A stretch of DNA of 8,800 nt from an uncultured Lachnospiraceae bacterium. GTDB lineage: Bacteria > Bacillota_A > Clostridia > Lachnospirales > Lachnospiraceae. The stretch lies in the NCBI GenBank assembly GCA_947564305.1, contig CANOBT010000207.1, positions 1-8,800 of the forward strand, read 5' to 3'. Below, piece after piece: positions 1 through 6,358 of the stretch. Within the stretch, counting starts at the first letter, position 1; each line of letters begins with the position of its first letter. The notes under the pieces are model-generated. The model had not been told where the DNA came from. It ran no database searches and saw only the letters and a program-made list of their open reading frames with translations. The translations under genes and the position numbers were made by a program.

Positions 1-1
1 G

Positions 2-91
2 GTGGAAGGAAATAGTGGAGATAGAGTGAAGCAGAATAGTTATTCAATCAATTCACCGTCTATTTTGGGATATGGATTAGTTTATAATTGA
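2..91 (+). CDS. Possible 3' end of an unidentified upstream gene
   Basis: This reading frame is open from the left edge of the window to a TGA at 89-91, giving 29 residues that end in ILGYGLVYN. The other two plus-strand frames close within the first 30 bases. The frame stops about ten bases before the hairpin at 102-129, which is where the end of a gene convergent with the lysR-type gene would be expected. The stretch is too short to assign to a family, and a 30-codon open frame can occur by chance, so this is a tentative call. Confidence 0.3.
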   Translation: MEGNSGDRVKQNSYSINSPSILGYGLVYN

Positions 92-131
92 AAAAGAAAT
101 CCGCAGGTATTACATTGAACTGACCTGCGAA
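91..131 (-). terminator. Intrinsic terminator of the LysR-type gene
   Basis: CGCAGGT (102-108) and ACCTGCG (123-129) form a 7-bp stem around a 14-base loop. On the minus-strand transcript the stem extends by a G-U and a U-A pair, and it is followed by a U-rich run (complement of 91-99). It lies about 20 bases past the stop codon of the minus-strand regulator. The plus-strand side has only a short T run, so any action on the possible left-hand gene would be weak. Confidence 0.75.
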
Positions 132-147
132 TTTTAAAAATATTTGT

Positions 148-1026
148 CTATTCTGCAAACTCCTGCATTTTCAGTAAGAATTTTTCGGCAGCTTTGGAAA
201 ATACTTGATATTTTTTCCAAATAATATGCATTTCTTCCGTAAGTTCCGGCATCAAAGGGCGAAAACATAAACTACTATTATCTGTAATATTGATGATTTT
301 ATCAAAGCACAATGCATATCCCATTTTGTCCTTTACCATGAGAGAGCCATTGAACAGGAGATTATAGGTTCCTACAATATTCAGTTCTTCAGGATTTTTT
401 CCCAGCCACTTTATTAGGGAGGATTTGCTGGAGCGCTGACGAGAGATGATGAGAGGCTTATTCCACAAATCTTCTGCTGTAATAACCTCTTTTTGAGCCA
501 ATTCTGCATCAGTACGCATGAGAATGCCCCAGGTATCTTTATACGGAACTTTTAATTTATGGTATTTGACGGTATCTACTTCACCAAATACTAACCCAAA
601 ATCAATCAGTCCGCGATCAAGATTTTCGAGGACACTGGCACCGTCTCCGCTTATAATGTGGAAATGGATATCAGGAAACTCTTCCTGCAATGCTCGTGCG
701 GCGGATGTGAGAAAGCGGACACCGTCAGTTTCGCCTGCTCCAAGTGTAATATCTCCAGTAAGATAGTCATTAGATAAAGTGATTTCGTTTTCTGTCTTTC
801 TTACCAATTCCATGATTTCTTCGGCTCTTTTACGAAGGAGCATTCCCTCGTCAGTCAAGGTAATTCGACGATTGCCGCGAATCATCAATTGCGTACCCAA
901 TTCCTCTTCCATTTCTTTTAATTGCCGCGAAAGTGTTGGTTGTGACAAATGCAGTGCTTCGGCAGCTCCTGAAATACTCTGTTCTCTTGTAACAGCCAGG
1001 AAATATTGTAAAACACGTAATTCCAT
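148..1026 (-). CDS. LysR-type transcriptional regulator
   Basis: This 292-residue protein has the usual LysR-family length. The N terminus (MELRVLQYFLAV) leads into a winged helix-turn-helix at about residues 16-37, with the family pattern SISGAAEALHLSQPTLSRQLKEME. A linker helix and a periplasmic-binding-protein-like effector domain (about 88-290) follow. Start choice: the frame runs open to 1119, but ATG at 1024-1026 has a good Shine-Dalgarno (GAGGTGA about 8 bases upstream), begins exactly where LysR proteins begin, and leaves the promoter at 1091-1119 untranslated. The gene is divergent from a flavoprotein gene 200 bases away, the classic arrangement in which a LysR protein controls its neighbour and itself. 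The effector cannot be read from the sequence. The family assignment is secure; the target is inferred. Confidence 0.95.
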   Translation of the reverse strand: MELRVLQYFLAVTREQSISGAAEALHLSQPTLSRQLKEMEEELGTQLMIRGNRRITLTDEGMLLRKRAEEIMELVRKTENEITLSNDYLTGDITLGAGETDGVRFLTSAARALQEEFPDIHFHIISGDGASVLENLDRGLIDFGLVFGEVDTVKYHKLKVPYKDTWGILMRTDAELAQKEVITAEDLWNKPLIISRQRSSKSSLIKWLGKNPEELNIVGTYNLLFNGSLMVKDKMGYALCFDKIINITDNSSLCFRPLMPELTEEMHIIWKKYQVFSKAAEKFLLKMQEFAE

Positions 1027-1090
1027 AAAATTCACCTCACAAATTAATATGTTAGAGTAAATTATCTTATCGAGCTTCAATGATGAAAAT

Positions 1091-1119
1091 ATTGTACCAT
1101 GTTTTGATATGCCTATCAA
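1091..1119 (-). promoter_or_regulatory. Sigma-A-type promoter of the LysR-type gene
   Basis: On the minus strand, TTGATA (1114-1119) and TACAAT (1091-1096) are separated by exactly 17 bases. Each box matches the consensus at five of six positions. Transcription would begin near 1084, leaving a leader of about 58 bases before the ATG at 1026. The -35 box forms one arm of the inverted repeat at 1104-1119, which suggests autorepression. Confidence 0.7.
1104..1119. promoter_or_regulatory. Candidate LysR-type operator (inverted repeat)
   Basis: TTGATA-TGCC-TATCAA is a perfect 6-bp inverted repeat with a 4-base spacer. It lies in the divergent intergenic region, overlaps the regulator's -35 box, and ends about 18 bases before the candidate rightward -10 (1138). 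This is the geometry expected of a LysR site that represses its own gene and activates the divergent one. It is not a strict T-N11-A box, so the link to this protein is inferred from position and symmetry. Confidence 0.5.
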
Positions 1120-1143
1120 GTATGGGAGAATATTCGGTATAAG
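1115..1143 (+). promoter_or_regulatory. Candidate rightward promoter with weak -35
   Basis: TATAAG at 1138-1143 is a good -10 box, but the hexamer 17 bases upstream (ATCAAG, 1115-1120) is a poor -35. A weak -35 next to a regulator-binding site is typical of LysR-activated promoters. The leader to the ATG at 1227 would be about 75 bases. Other AT-rich -10-like strings nearby (TAAGAT at 1155) make the exact start uncertain. Confidence 0.4.
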
Positions 1144-1226
1144 TATATGTTATTTAAGATAGCGAAAGGTAAAATGTAATTGTAAGACAAAGAAGTAAAA
1201 AATCAGCAACAAAGGAGTGAATAAGA

Positions 1227-1778
1227 ATGAAAATTTTAATTATAGCAGGCAGTGGAATGAAAGCCGGAAACACAGATCGGTTATCAGATGCTTTTATGGA
1301 AGGGGCGAAAGAAGCCGGGCATCAAGTGGTAAAAGTATTTATGGGAAATATGCTGATACAGGGATGTATAGGCTGTGGAGCATGCCAAAAAGGAAATCAT
1401 CAGTGTGCAGTGAAAGATGATATGCAGAAAATTTATCCGTTGTTTGAAGCATGTGACACTGTAGTATTAGCATCTCCGCTGTATTTCTGGAGTATCTCAG
1501 GAAAGCTAAAATCCTTTATTGACAGATTGTATGCGGTCAGTAAAGAAGATAAATATCCGAAGAGGAATGTGGCATTATTGATGACCGCCGGAGATGATGA
1601 AGAATCAACATTCCAACACGCAGTACAATTTTATCATGTGCTTGTAGACGCTCTTGGATGGAATGATTTAGGAACTTGTCTGGCAGGAGGCTGTACTGGC
1701 GGAGAAGGGGAAAGGCATATTGATGAAAAGCATTTGCAGACAGCCTATGGATTTGGAAAAAGTATAGGTACTGTTTAG
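1227..1778 (+). CDS. Flavodoxin-fold NAD(P)H-dependent oxidoreductase with Isf-like cysteine motif
   Basis: This 183-residue protein has the flavodoxin-like fold of NADPH-dependent FMN reductases. The first strand and phosphate loop (KILIIAGSGMKAGNTDRL) bind FMN phosphate, and ASPLYFWSISGKLKSFIDR (about residues 83-101) is the second conserved flavin-contact region. C47, C50, C53 and C60 form a CX2CX2CX6C cluster followed by KDDM, close to the compact motif that carries a [4Fe-4S] cluster in iron-sulfur flavoproteins. A real cluster is inferred, since some relatives keep the cysteines without proof of iron. It is probably a soluble electron-transfer enzyme or quinone/nitro reductase. ATG 1227 has AAAGGAG at 1211-1217. 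It is divergent from the LysR gene and probably its target. It is paralogous to the gene at 5648-6187; both contain GAKEAGHQV. Confidence 0.9.
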   Translation: MKILIIAGSGMKAGNTDRLSDAFMEGAKEAGHQVVKVFMGNMLIQGCIGCGACQKGNHQCAVKDDMQKIYPLFEACDTVVLASPLYFWSISGKLKSFIDRLYAVSKEDKYPKRNVALLMTAGDDEESTFQHAVQFYHVLVDALGWNDLGTCLAGGCTGGEGERHIDEKHLQTAYGFGKSIGTV

Positions 1779-1811
1779 AAATTGTTTATTTGTTCGAGTG
1801 GGAAGTGTTAT
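1772..1811 (+). promoter_or_regulatory. Candidate internal promoter and direct repeats before the kinase gene
   Basis: TGTTTA occurs at 1772-1777 and again at 1783-1788, an 11-base period as seen in sites for OmpR/PhoB-family regulators. TTGTTT (1782-1787) and TGTTAT (1806-1811) could be weak -35 and -10 boxes 18 bases apart. The first repeat overlaps the stop codon of the preceding gene. Such strings are easy to find in AT-rich DNA, so this is a suggestion only. No terminator is visible in the 73 bases between the two genes, so read-through from the first gene is likely as well. Confidence 0.25.
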
Positions 1812-1851
1812 CTGTACTCTTTGCACATGTTTATGAAACCAAGGAAAGGAT

Positions 1852-3363
1852 GTGAGACATTTGACAATCAGAAAAAAAATAAAGCTGTCAAATATTTTGA
1901 TGATTTTGATTCCGATTGTGATTACAGCGATTGTAGTAGTAATTTGTCTGCAGACTTCACTTGGAAGCTATTGGTATACGTTGCAGACCATGTACAGCGA
2001 TGAAAATGGAATTCAGTTTGCACAGAGTATGATTTATAACTATCAGCAGGAGTTATGGGAAAACAACTGGAGTGAGAAAGCAGATGGTGAGAAGCCTCAT
2101 GAAATCCAGGAAACGGATGAAATGAATAAGATGGAAGAATCATTATCCCGGCTTGGATATCACTTTTATATAGAGAAAAATGGATATGAAGTGTTTTCAA
2201 ATCTGACGAATGATGATAAGTATGCGGCTGCATCTGTTGCGGGAGAAGCGGTAGCACATGCAAAAACGCTGACTGCCAGCAGTTATGATATATCAGTTAT
2301 AAAAAACACGTTTCACCATGGAGAATATACATTCTGTATAGTTGCAGTACATACGGGTACCACCGATGAAAATGTGATTGCATACATTAAACAATATATT
2401 TTTTTGTATATTTTAGGGTTTGCAGCATTATTTGTTGGAATTTCTGTGATTACGAATACATTGATGTCCGGCTGGATTTCCAGGAGCATTTTAGTTCCAC
2501 TTAAAAAATTGCATGAGGGAACGAAAAAAATCCAGGAAGGAAATCTAGATCAGGAACTGGATTACGAGAAAGCGGATGAGTTTGGCGCGGTGTGCAAAGA
2601 TTTCAATGCAATGCGAGCCTATCTGAAAGAATCTGTAAAGCAGCGTTTGGAAGATGAACAAAAAAGGAAGGATTTAATTTCCGGAATTTCCCACGATTTG
2701 CGAACGCCACTTACTTCGATTCGAGGATATGTGGAAGGTCTGCTGGATGGAATTGCGAGTACACCGGAAAAACAGGAAAAATATCTGCGGGCTATTCAGG
2801 TGCGAACTGGAAATATGGTAGACATGGTAAATAGCTTGTCGGAATATAACCGACTAAACAGCAGAGAATTCCGTTACCACATGGAGCAAGGCAATCTGAG
2901 ACAATTTGTGGAGCAGTATTTGGACATCTATATGCTGGAGGCAAGGCAAAAACAGGTGGATATAGAATTTTATGCAACAGAAGAAGAGTATCCTGTTTTA
3001 TTTGATGCAAAAGAATGGAAACGCATTTTAGATAATTTGTTTACGAATACAGTCCGCTATCGTAAGAAGGACAGTTCCAGAGTAAGAATTTTACTAGGTC
3101 TGGACGAACAGAAGGACTTGGTACGCTTTGTATTCAGCGACGATGGACCGGGGGTACCAAAAGAAAGTTTGGAACGAATTTTTGATAGTTTTTTTAGGAC
3201 GGATGAATCTAGAAAAAATGCAGAAAATGGAAGCGGCATTGGACTGGCGGTAGTGAAAGAAATCATCAAAGGTCATGGTGGCAGTGTGACAGCACAAAAT
3301 CAGAATGGATTGGCAATCAAGATAGCGTTGCCGCTTGTTAGGAAAGGTGAGATATATGAGTAA
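1852..3363 (+). CDS. Membrane sensor histidine kinase
   Basis: This 503-residue kinase autophosphorylates and passes phosphate to the regulator encoded next. Domains in order: TM1 (about 12-33), an extracytoplasmic sensor region of about 145 residues with no recognised fold, TM2 (about 182-206), HAMP (about 205-258), a dimerisation helix with the H-box SHDLRTPLTSIRGY (His281), then the ATPase domain with N-box DNLFTN (394-399), G1 DDGPG (430-434), F-box FDSFF and G2 GSGIGL (460-465). All catalytic motifs are intact; the N-box reads NTVRY where NAxKY is usual. Start choice is uncertain: GTG 1852 has AAGGA six bases upstream, whereas TTG 1861 (MTIRKKI) has AAAGGA ten bases upstream. It resembles VanS/PhoR-like kinases. 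The stop lies inside the next gene, indicating translational coupling. The signal sensed is unknown. Confidence 0.95.
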   Translation: MRHLTIRKKIKLSNILMILIPIVITAIVVVICLQTSLGSYWYTLQTMYSDENGIQFAQSMIYNYQQELWENNWSEKADGEKPHEIQETDEMNKMEESLSRLGYHFYIEKNGYEVFSNLTNDDKYAAASVAGEAVAHAKTLTASSYDISVIKNTFHHGEYTFCIVAVHTGTTDENVIAYIKQYIFLYILGFAALFVGISVITNTLMSGWISRSILVPLKKLHEGTKKIQEGNLDQELDYEKADEFGAVCKDFNAMRAYLKESVKQRLEDEQKRKDLISGISHDLRTPLTSIRGYVEGLLDGIASTPEKQEKYLRAIQVRTGNMVDMVNSLSEYNRLNSREFRYHMEQGNLRQFVEQYLDIYMLEARQKQVDIEFYATEEEYPVLFDAKEWKRILDNLFTNTVRYRKKDSSRVRILLGLDEQKDLVRFVFSDDGPGVPKESLERIFDSFFRTDESRKNAENGSGIGLAVVKEIIKGHGGSVTAQNQNGLAIKIALPLVRKGEIYE

Positions 3364-4051
3364 GATATTGATAGTAGAAGACGATGATTTGATTGCTGAT
3401 TTGGAAAGGGATTATCTGGAAGCGAATGGGTTTGAAGTGACTGTAGTTTACGATGGAACCGAAGGTGAAAAGGAAGCCTTGTCCGGACGATACGATACCC
3501 TGCTTTTGGATGTGATGTTACCGGGGAAAACAGGTTTTGATGTATGCAGAGAGGTTAGAAAGCACAGCAGTCTGCCAATTATTATGGTAACAGCAAAAAA
3601 AGAGGATATTGATAAGATTCGGGGGTTGGGGTTAGGTGCAGATGACTATATTGTGAAACCCTTTAGTCCTGCAGAATTGGTAGCGAGAGTGAAATCTCAT
3701 ATTCAGATACATAAATTACTGTTAGAACGACAGGAGACAAAAGCAGAAACAGGCATTACATACGGAAAATTAACGGTATATCCAAAATCAAGAAGAGTGA
3801 TGATTAGCGATGAGGAAGTGATTTTGGTGAACAAGGAATTTGAACTTTTATTATTTTTAGCTGACAACCCGAACATTGTATTTTCAAAAGATACATTATT
3901 TGACCGTATCTGGGGTATGGACGCTATGGGAGATACCGCTACGGTAACGGTACATATTAACCGATTGAGGGATAAATTGGAAAAAGTCGATAAAGACTGT
4001 CAATTTATTGATACGGTGTGGGGTGCAGGATACAGATTTACAGTACGTTAA
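3356..4051 (+). CDS. OmpR/PhoB-family response regulator
   Basis: This 231-residue, two-domain DNA-binding regulator is the partner of the preceding kinase. The receiver domain (about 1-115) has the acidic pair D9-D10, phospho-acceptor D52 in LLLDVMLPG, T79, and K101 in KPF. A winged-helix effector domain (about 130-230) shows the family pattern: a LVNKEFELLLFLADNPN helix, TVTVHINRLRDKLE as recognition helix, and the terminal DTVWGAGYRF hairpin. ATG 3356 is preferred over an upstream in-frame TTG at 3335: it has GGAAAGGTGAG just upstream and gives the standard MSKILIVEDD start. It overlaps the kinase by 8 bases. Binding to direct repeats of about 11-base period is expected for this family; candidate repeats occur at 1772-1788 and 6295-6311. 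Family and pairing are secure; targets are inferred. Confidence 0.96.
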   Translation: MSKILIVEDDDLIADLERDYLEANGFEVTVVYDGTEGEKEALSGRYDTLLLDVMLPGKTGFDVCREVRKHSSLPIIMVTAKKEDIDKIRGLGLGADDYIVKPFSPAELVARVKSHIQIHKLLLERQETKAETGITYGKLTVYPKSRRVMISDEEVILVNKEFELLLFLADNPNIVFSKDTLFDRIWGMDAMGDTATVTVHINRLRDKLEKVDKDCQFIDTVWGAGYRFTVR

Positions 4052-4102
4052 GGAGCAGGCAGGAAATAGCCATTGAAAAAATAGAATTAGGGGGAAGATG
4101 TA

Positions 4103-4675
4103 ATGTCACAAACAGAATTTTTAAATCAGTTAAAAAATCCGGAAGGATGTTTATTAGGGAAAGGAACAGCTCTGTGTGCGAGGATGCATGAAATATCACA
4201 AGAGGCAATCAGGATTTCTGCAGAAATTAATACAGGCTATCATCCGCTGGAAGAACTCAGACAGTTGTTAGAAAAGCTGACAGGACATGAGATTGATGAA
4301 AGCGTGAATTTATTTCCGCCTTTCAATTCAGATTTTGGAAAAAATATTACCCTTGGCAAGTATGTTTTTATCAATAGTGGGTGTAAGTTTCAGGATCAGG
4401 GAGGCATCACCATTGGAGACGGCGCTTTGATTGGCCATAATGTGGTACTTGCTACTATAAATCATGATTTAGAACCAGAACACCGGGCAGATTTATGGCT
4501 GAAGCCGATACATATCGGGAAAAATGTGTGGATTGGTGCGAATGCCACGATACTTGCAGGGGTATCTATTGGGGAAAATGCAGTTGTTGCCGCGGGCGCC
4601 GTAGTGACAAAAGATGTGCCGGATGGCGTGGTGGTCGGCGGTATACCGGCAAAAATAATCAAAAAAATATCATAA
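4103..4675 (+). CDS. Sugar/maltose-type O-acetyltransferase (left-handed beta-helix)
   Basis: This 190-residue protein matches the length and layout of the maltose/galactoside O-acetyltransferase group, which moves acetyl from acetyl-CoA to a hydroxyl of a sugar or similar acceptor in the cytoplasm. A helical N-terminal cap (about 1-65) precedes hexapeptide repeats (about 80-180) such as ITIGDGALIGHNVV and VSIGENAVVAAGAVV. His121 in the INHDLEPEHR segment is the probable catalytic histidine, matching the TH.LD..ER motif of the family. KPIHIGKNVWIGANATI and the GGIPAKIIKKI end are further signatures. The N-terminal cap differs from the classical MTEKEKMLAG type, so the acceptor is uncertain. 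The ATG has GGGGGAAG upstream. It lies 51 bases after the response regulator with no terminator between, and 18 bases before the hydrolase, so it is probably co-transcribed with both. Confidence 0.9.
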   Translation: MSQTEFLNQLKNPEGCLLGKGTALCARMHEISQEAIRISAEINTGYHPLEELRQLLEKLTGHEIDESVNLFPPFNSDFGKNITLGKYVFINSGCKFQDQGGITIGDGALIGHNVVLATINHDLEPEHRADLWLKPIHIGKNVWIGANATILAGVSIGENAVVAAGAVVTKDVPDGVVVGGIPAKIIKKIS

Positions 4676-4693
4676 AAGAAAAGGAGAACGAAC

Positions 4694-5632
4694 ATGAGTG
4701 GACACATTTTAGAACTGAGCAGTAATGTAGAAAGAAAACGGGTTGTTTATTGCAATCGCTATGGATTGGAGATTACAGGCGAGTTGTATTACAGCAAAGG
4801 GGCAGACCTGAAACAAAAACATCCGACATTAATTGTAGGTGCGCCTTATGGCGGTGTGAAAGAGCAGGGACCTTGTGTATATGGAAACGAACTGGCACAG
4901 AAAGGATTTATTGTGCTGACCTTTGATCAGTCCTTTATGGGCGAGTCAGGAGGATTTCCAAGAAATCTGTCCTCACCGGATATTTTTGTAGAGAATTTCA
5001 GCGCTGCAGTGGATTTCCTGGGATTGCAGGAATTTGTAGACAGAGAAAGAATCGGGGCAATCGGTATCTGTGGCTCCGGCGGATTTGCAATCTCTGCAGC
5101 ACAGTGTGATACTCGTATTAAAGCTGTTGCAACTATGAGTATGTATGATATGAGTATGGCAGTAAGAGGCGGTAAGCGTGCGGAAGAAATCCAAAAGACG
5201 AAAGAATGGTTGGCACAGCAGAGATGGATCGACGCTGAAAATGGATATCCGGAGTATATTCCGGGATTTCCGGAACAGCCATTAAACGAAGTTCCGGGAG
5301 ACATTCCGGAGCCGGGTGCAGAGTGGTTTCGCTTTTATGCAGTGAAAAGAGGACATCATCCACACGCAAGAGGTGGATTTACAACGACCAGCGATCTTGC
5401 CATGATGAATTTCCGACTGCTGGATTATATTACAGAGATTTCACCAAGACCAATTCTGTTTGTGGTAGGTGACAGAGCGCATTCCCGTTTCTTTAGCGAG
5501 GATGCTTATCAGGCAGCTTTAGAACCAAAGGAGATGTATGTGGTAGAAGATGCAGAACATATCGACCTGTACGATAGAAGGGATCGGATACCATTTGAGA
5601 AACTGGCGGAATTTTTTGGAACAAATATGTAA
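4694..5632 (+). CDS. Alpha/beta hydrolase (YcjY / dienelactone hydrolase-like)
   Basis: This 312-residue protein has no signal peptide and is probably a cytoplasmic esterase-like or peptidase-like enzyme. An N-terminal beta-sheet region (YGLEITGELYY) leads to the PTLIVGAPYGG oxyanion-loop strand. The nucleophile elbow is GAIGICGSGGFA (121-132), with Ser128 as the likely nucleophile. Asp260 in ILFVVGDRAHS and His289 in VVEDAEHIDLYD complete a plausible triad. A lid-like insertion rich in Pro, Gly and Trp spans about 155-235. Cys126 lies two residues before Ser128, so a dienelactone-hydrolase-type cysteine nucleophile cannot be fully excluded. The start has AAAAGGAGA upstream and follows the acetyltransferase by 18 bases; the next gene's ribosome binding site begins right after its stop. 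The substrate is unknown. Confidence 0.88.
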   Translation: MSGHILELSSNVERKRVVYCNRYGLEITGELYYSKGADLKQKHPTLIVGAPYGGVKEQGPCVYGNELAQKGFIVLTFDQSFMGESGGFPRNLSSPDIFVENFSAAVDFLGLQEFVDRERIGAIGICGSGGFAISAAQCDTRIKAVATMSMYDMSMAVRGGKRAEEIQKTKEWLAQQRWIDAENGYPEYIPGFPEQPLNEVPGDIPEPGAEWFRFYAVKRGHHPHARGGFTTTSDLAMMNFRLLDYITEISPRPILFVVGDRAHSRFFSEDAYQAALEPKEMYVVEDAEHIDLYDRRDRIPFEKLAEFFGTNM

Positions 5633-5647
5633 AAGGAGTGACAGAGC

Positions 5648-6187
5648 ATGAGTAAAAAAGTATTGGTAATTTCAACAAGTCTTCGTAATAACAGCAATTC
5701 AGACGCATTGGCGAATGCATTTGTAAAAGGCGCGAAAGAAGCTGGGCATCAGGTAGAAAAGATTAGCTTAAAAGATAAAAATATAGGATTTTGCAGAGGG
5801 TGTCTTGCCTGCTTAAAGGCAGGAAGCTGTGTAATAAAGGATGATGCAGTGGAGATTGCAAAAAAGATGCACGATCCAGAGGTTATTGTATTTGCAACGC
5901 CGATTTACTATTATGAAATGTCCGGGCAGATGAAAACAATGTTGGATCGCGCCAACTCTCTGTATGGAACAGATTACGCATTTGAAGATATTTATATGCT
6001 GTCCACAGCGGCAGAGGACGCAGAAGGTGTGGACGCAAGAGCAGTCAGCGGACTGGAAGGATGGATTGAATGCTTTGAACGTGCCAGACTTGCCGGAACT
6101 GTATTTGCAGGCGGTGTAAATGGCATTGGAGAAATTGAAGGTCATCCGGCGCTTGAACAGGCATTTGAAATGGGAAAGACAGTTTAG
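5648..6187 (+). CDS. Second flavodoxin-fold NAD(P)H-dependent oxidoreductase with Isf-like cysteine motif
   Basis: This 179-residue paralogue of the protein at 1227-1778 starts with MSKKVLVISTSLRNNSNSDA (FMN phosphate loop) and has the flavin contact ATPIYYYEMSGQMKTMLDR (about residues 83-101). C49, C52, C55 and C61 form CX2CX2CX5C followed by KDD, the spacing of the [4Fe-4S] motif in iron-sulfur flavoproteins. Iron binding is inferred, not shown. It shares GAKEAGHQV and the overall layout with the first copy but differs widely elsewhere, so the duplication is old or the two were recruited separately. ATG 5648 has AAAAGGAGTG upstream, overlapping the end of the hydrolase gene region. It is the last gene before the strong terminator. 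It is probably a soluble reductase of quinones, nitro compounds or a partner protein. Confidence 0.9.
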   Translation: MSKKVLVISTSLRNNSNSDALANAFVKGAKEAGHQVEKISLKDKNIGFCRGCLACLKAGSCVIKDDAVEIAKKMHDPEVIVFATPIYYYEMSGQMKTMLDRANSLYGTDYAFEDIYMLSTAAEDAEGVDARAVSGLEGWIECFERARLAGTVFAGGVNGIGEIEGHPALEQAFEMGKTV

Positions 6188-6200
6188 GAGGCAGCATCTA

Positions 6201-6228
6201 AGCAGGTTCTTCGGAGCCTGCTTTTTCT
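6201..6228 (+). terminator. Strong intrinsic terminator after the six-gene unit
   Basis: AGCAGGTTC (6201-6209) pairs with GAGCCTGCT (6214-6222) over nine base pairs, with one G-U pair, around a stable TTCG tetraloop. The run TTTTT-C-T follows directly. It begins 13 bases after the stop codon of the second flavoprotein and marks the end of that transcription unit. Confidence 0.92.
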
Positions 6229-6256
6229 ATACAACAAATGTATATCCAATTATAAC
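6228..6256 (+). promoter_or_regulatory. Candidate promoter of the lipoprotein-ligase unit
   Basis: TATACA (6228-6233) and TATAAC (6251-6256) are exactly 17 bases apart and match the sigma-A boxes at four and five of six positions. Transcription would start near 6263, giving a leader of about 95 bases. The -10 box lies inside the left arm of the inverted repeat 6244-6257/6295-6306. An alternative is TAAATT at 6322-6327, ten bases after the direct repeats at 6295-6311. Confidence 0.4.
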
Positions 6257-6311
6257 ATCTGAAAAATTTTCATTTTAGAAAAAGTTTAGTTTCCTGTTAT
6301 TTGGATGTTAT
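6244..6311 (+). repeat. Inverted and direct repeats upstream of the lipoprotein gene
   Basis: ATCCAA-tt-ATAACA (6244-6257) is the inverted counterpart of TGTTAT-TTGGAT (6295-6306): twelve matching bases broken only by a 2-base bulge. In addition, TGTTAT at 6295-6300 recurs at 6306-6311, an 11-base direct repeat. The region could hold operators for a dimeric regulator, a binding site of an OmpR-family regulator, or a leader hairpin. The repeats are seen directly; their role is inference. Confidence 0.4.
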
Positions 6312-6358
6312 CCTAGTCGGTTAAATTAGTATCAGACAAAAGAAAGGAGTCAGAAAAA

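Noticed and set aside
1027..1119. N-terminal extension of the LysR-type protein to an ATG at 1119
   Set aside because: The extra 31 residues precede the conserved family start, have no good ribosome binding site, and would place the promoter and inverted repeat inside the coding region.
1782..2003. Plus-strand open frame of 73 codons between the flavoprotein and kinase genes
   Set aside because: It overlaps the kinase in another frame, has no ribosome binding site, and its residue composition (Cys- and Asp-rich repeats) looks like a shadow of the kinase coding frame.
3335..3355. Upstream TTG start for the response regulator
   Set aside because: ATG 3356 has a clear ribosome binding site and gives the standard MSKILIVEDD start; the extra residues simply overlap the kinase end.
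4927..5304. Minus-strand open frame of 125 codons inside the hydrolase gene
   Set aside because: It is antisense to a well-supported enzyme, with no start signal and no recognisable motif.
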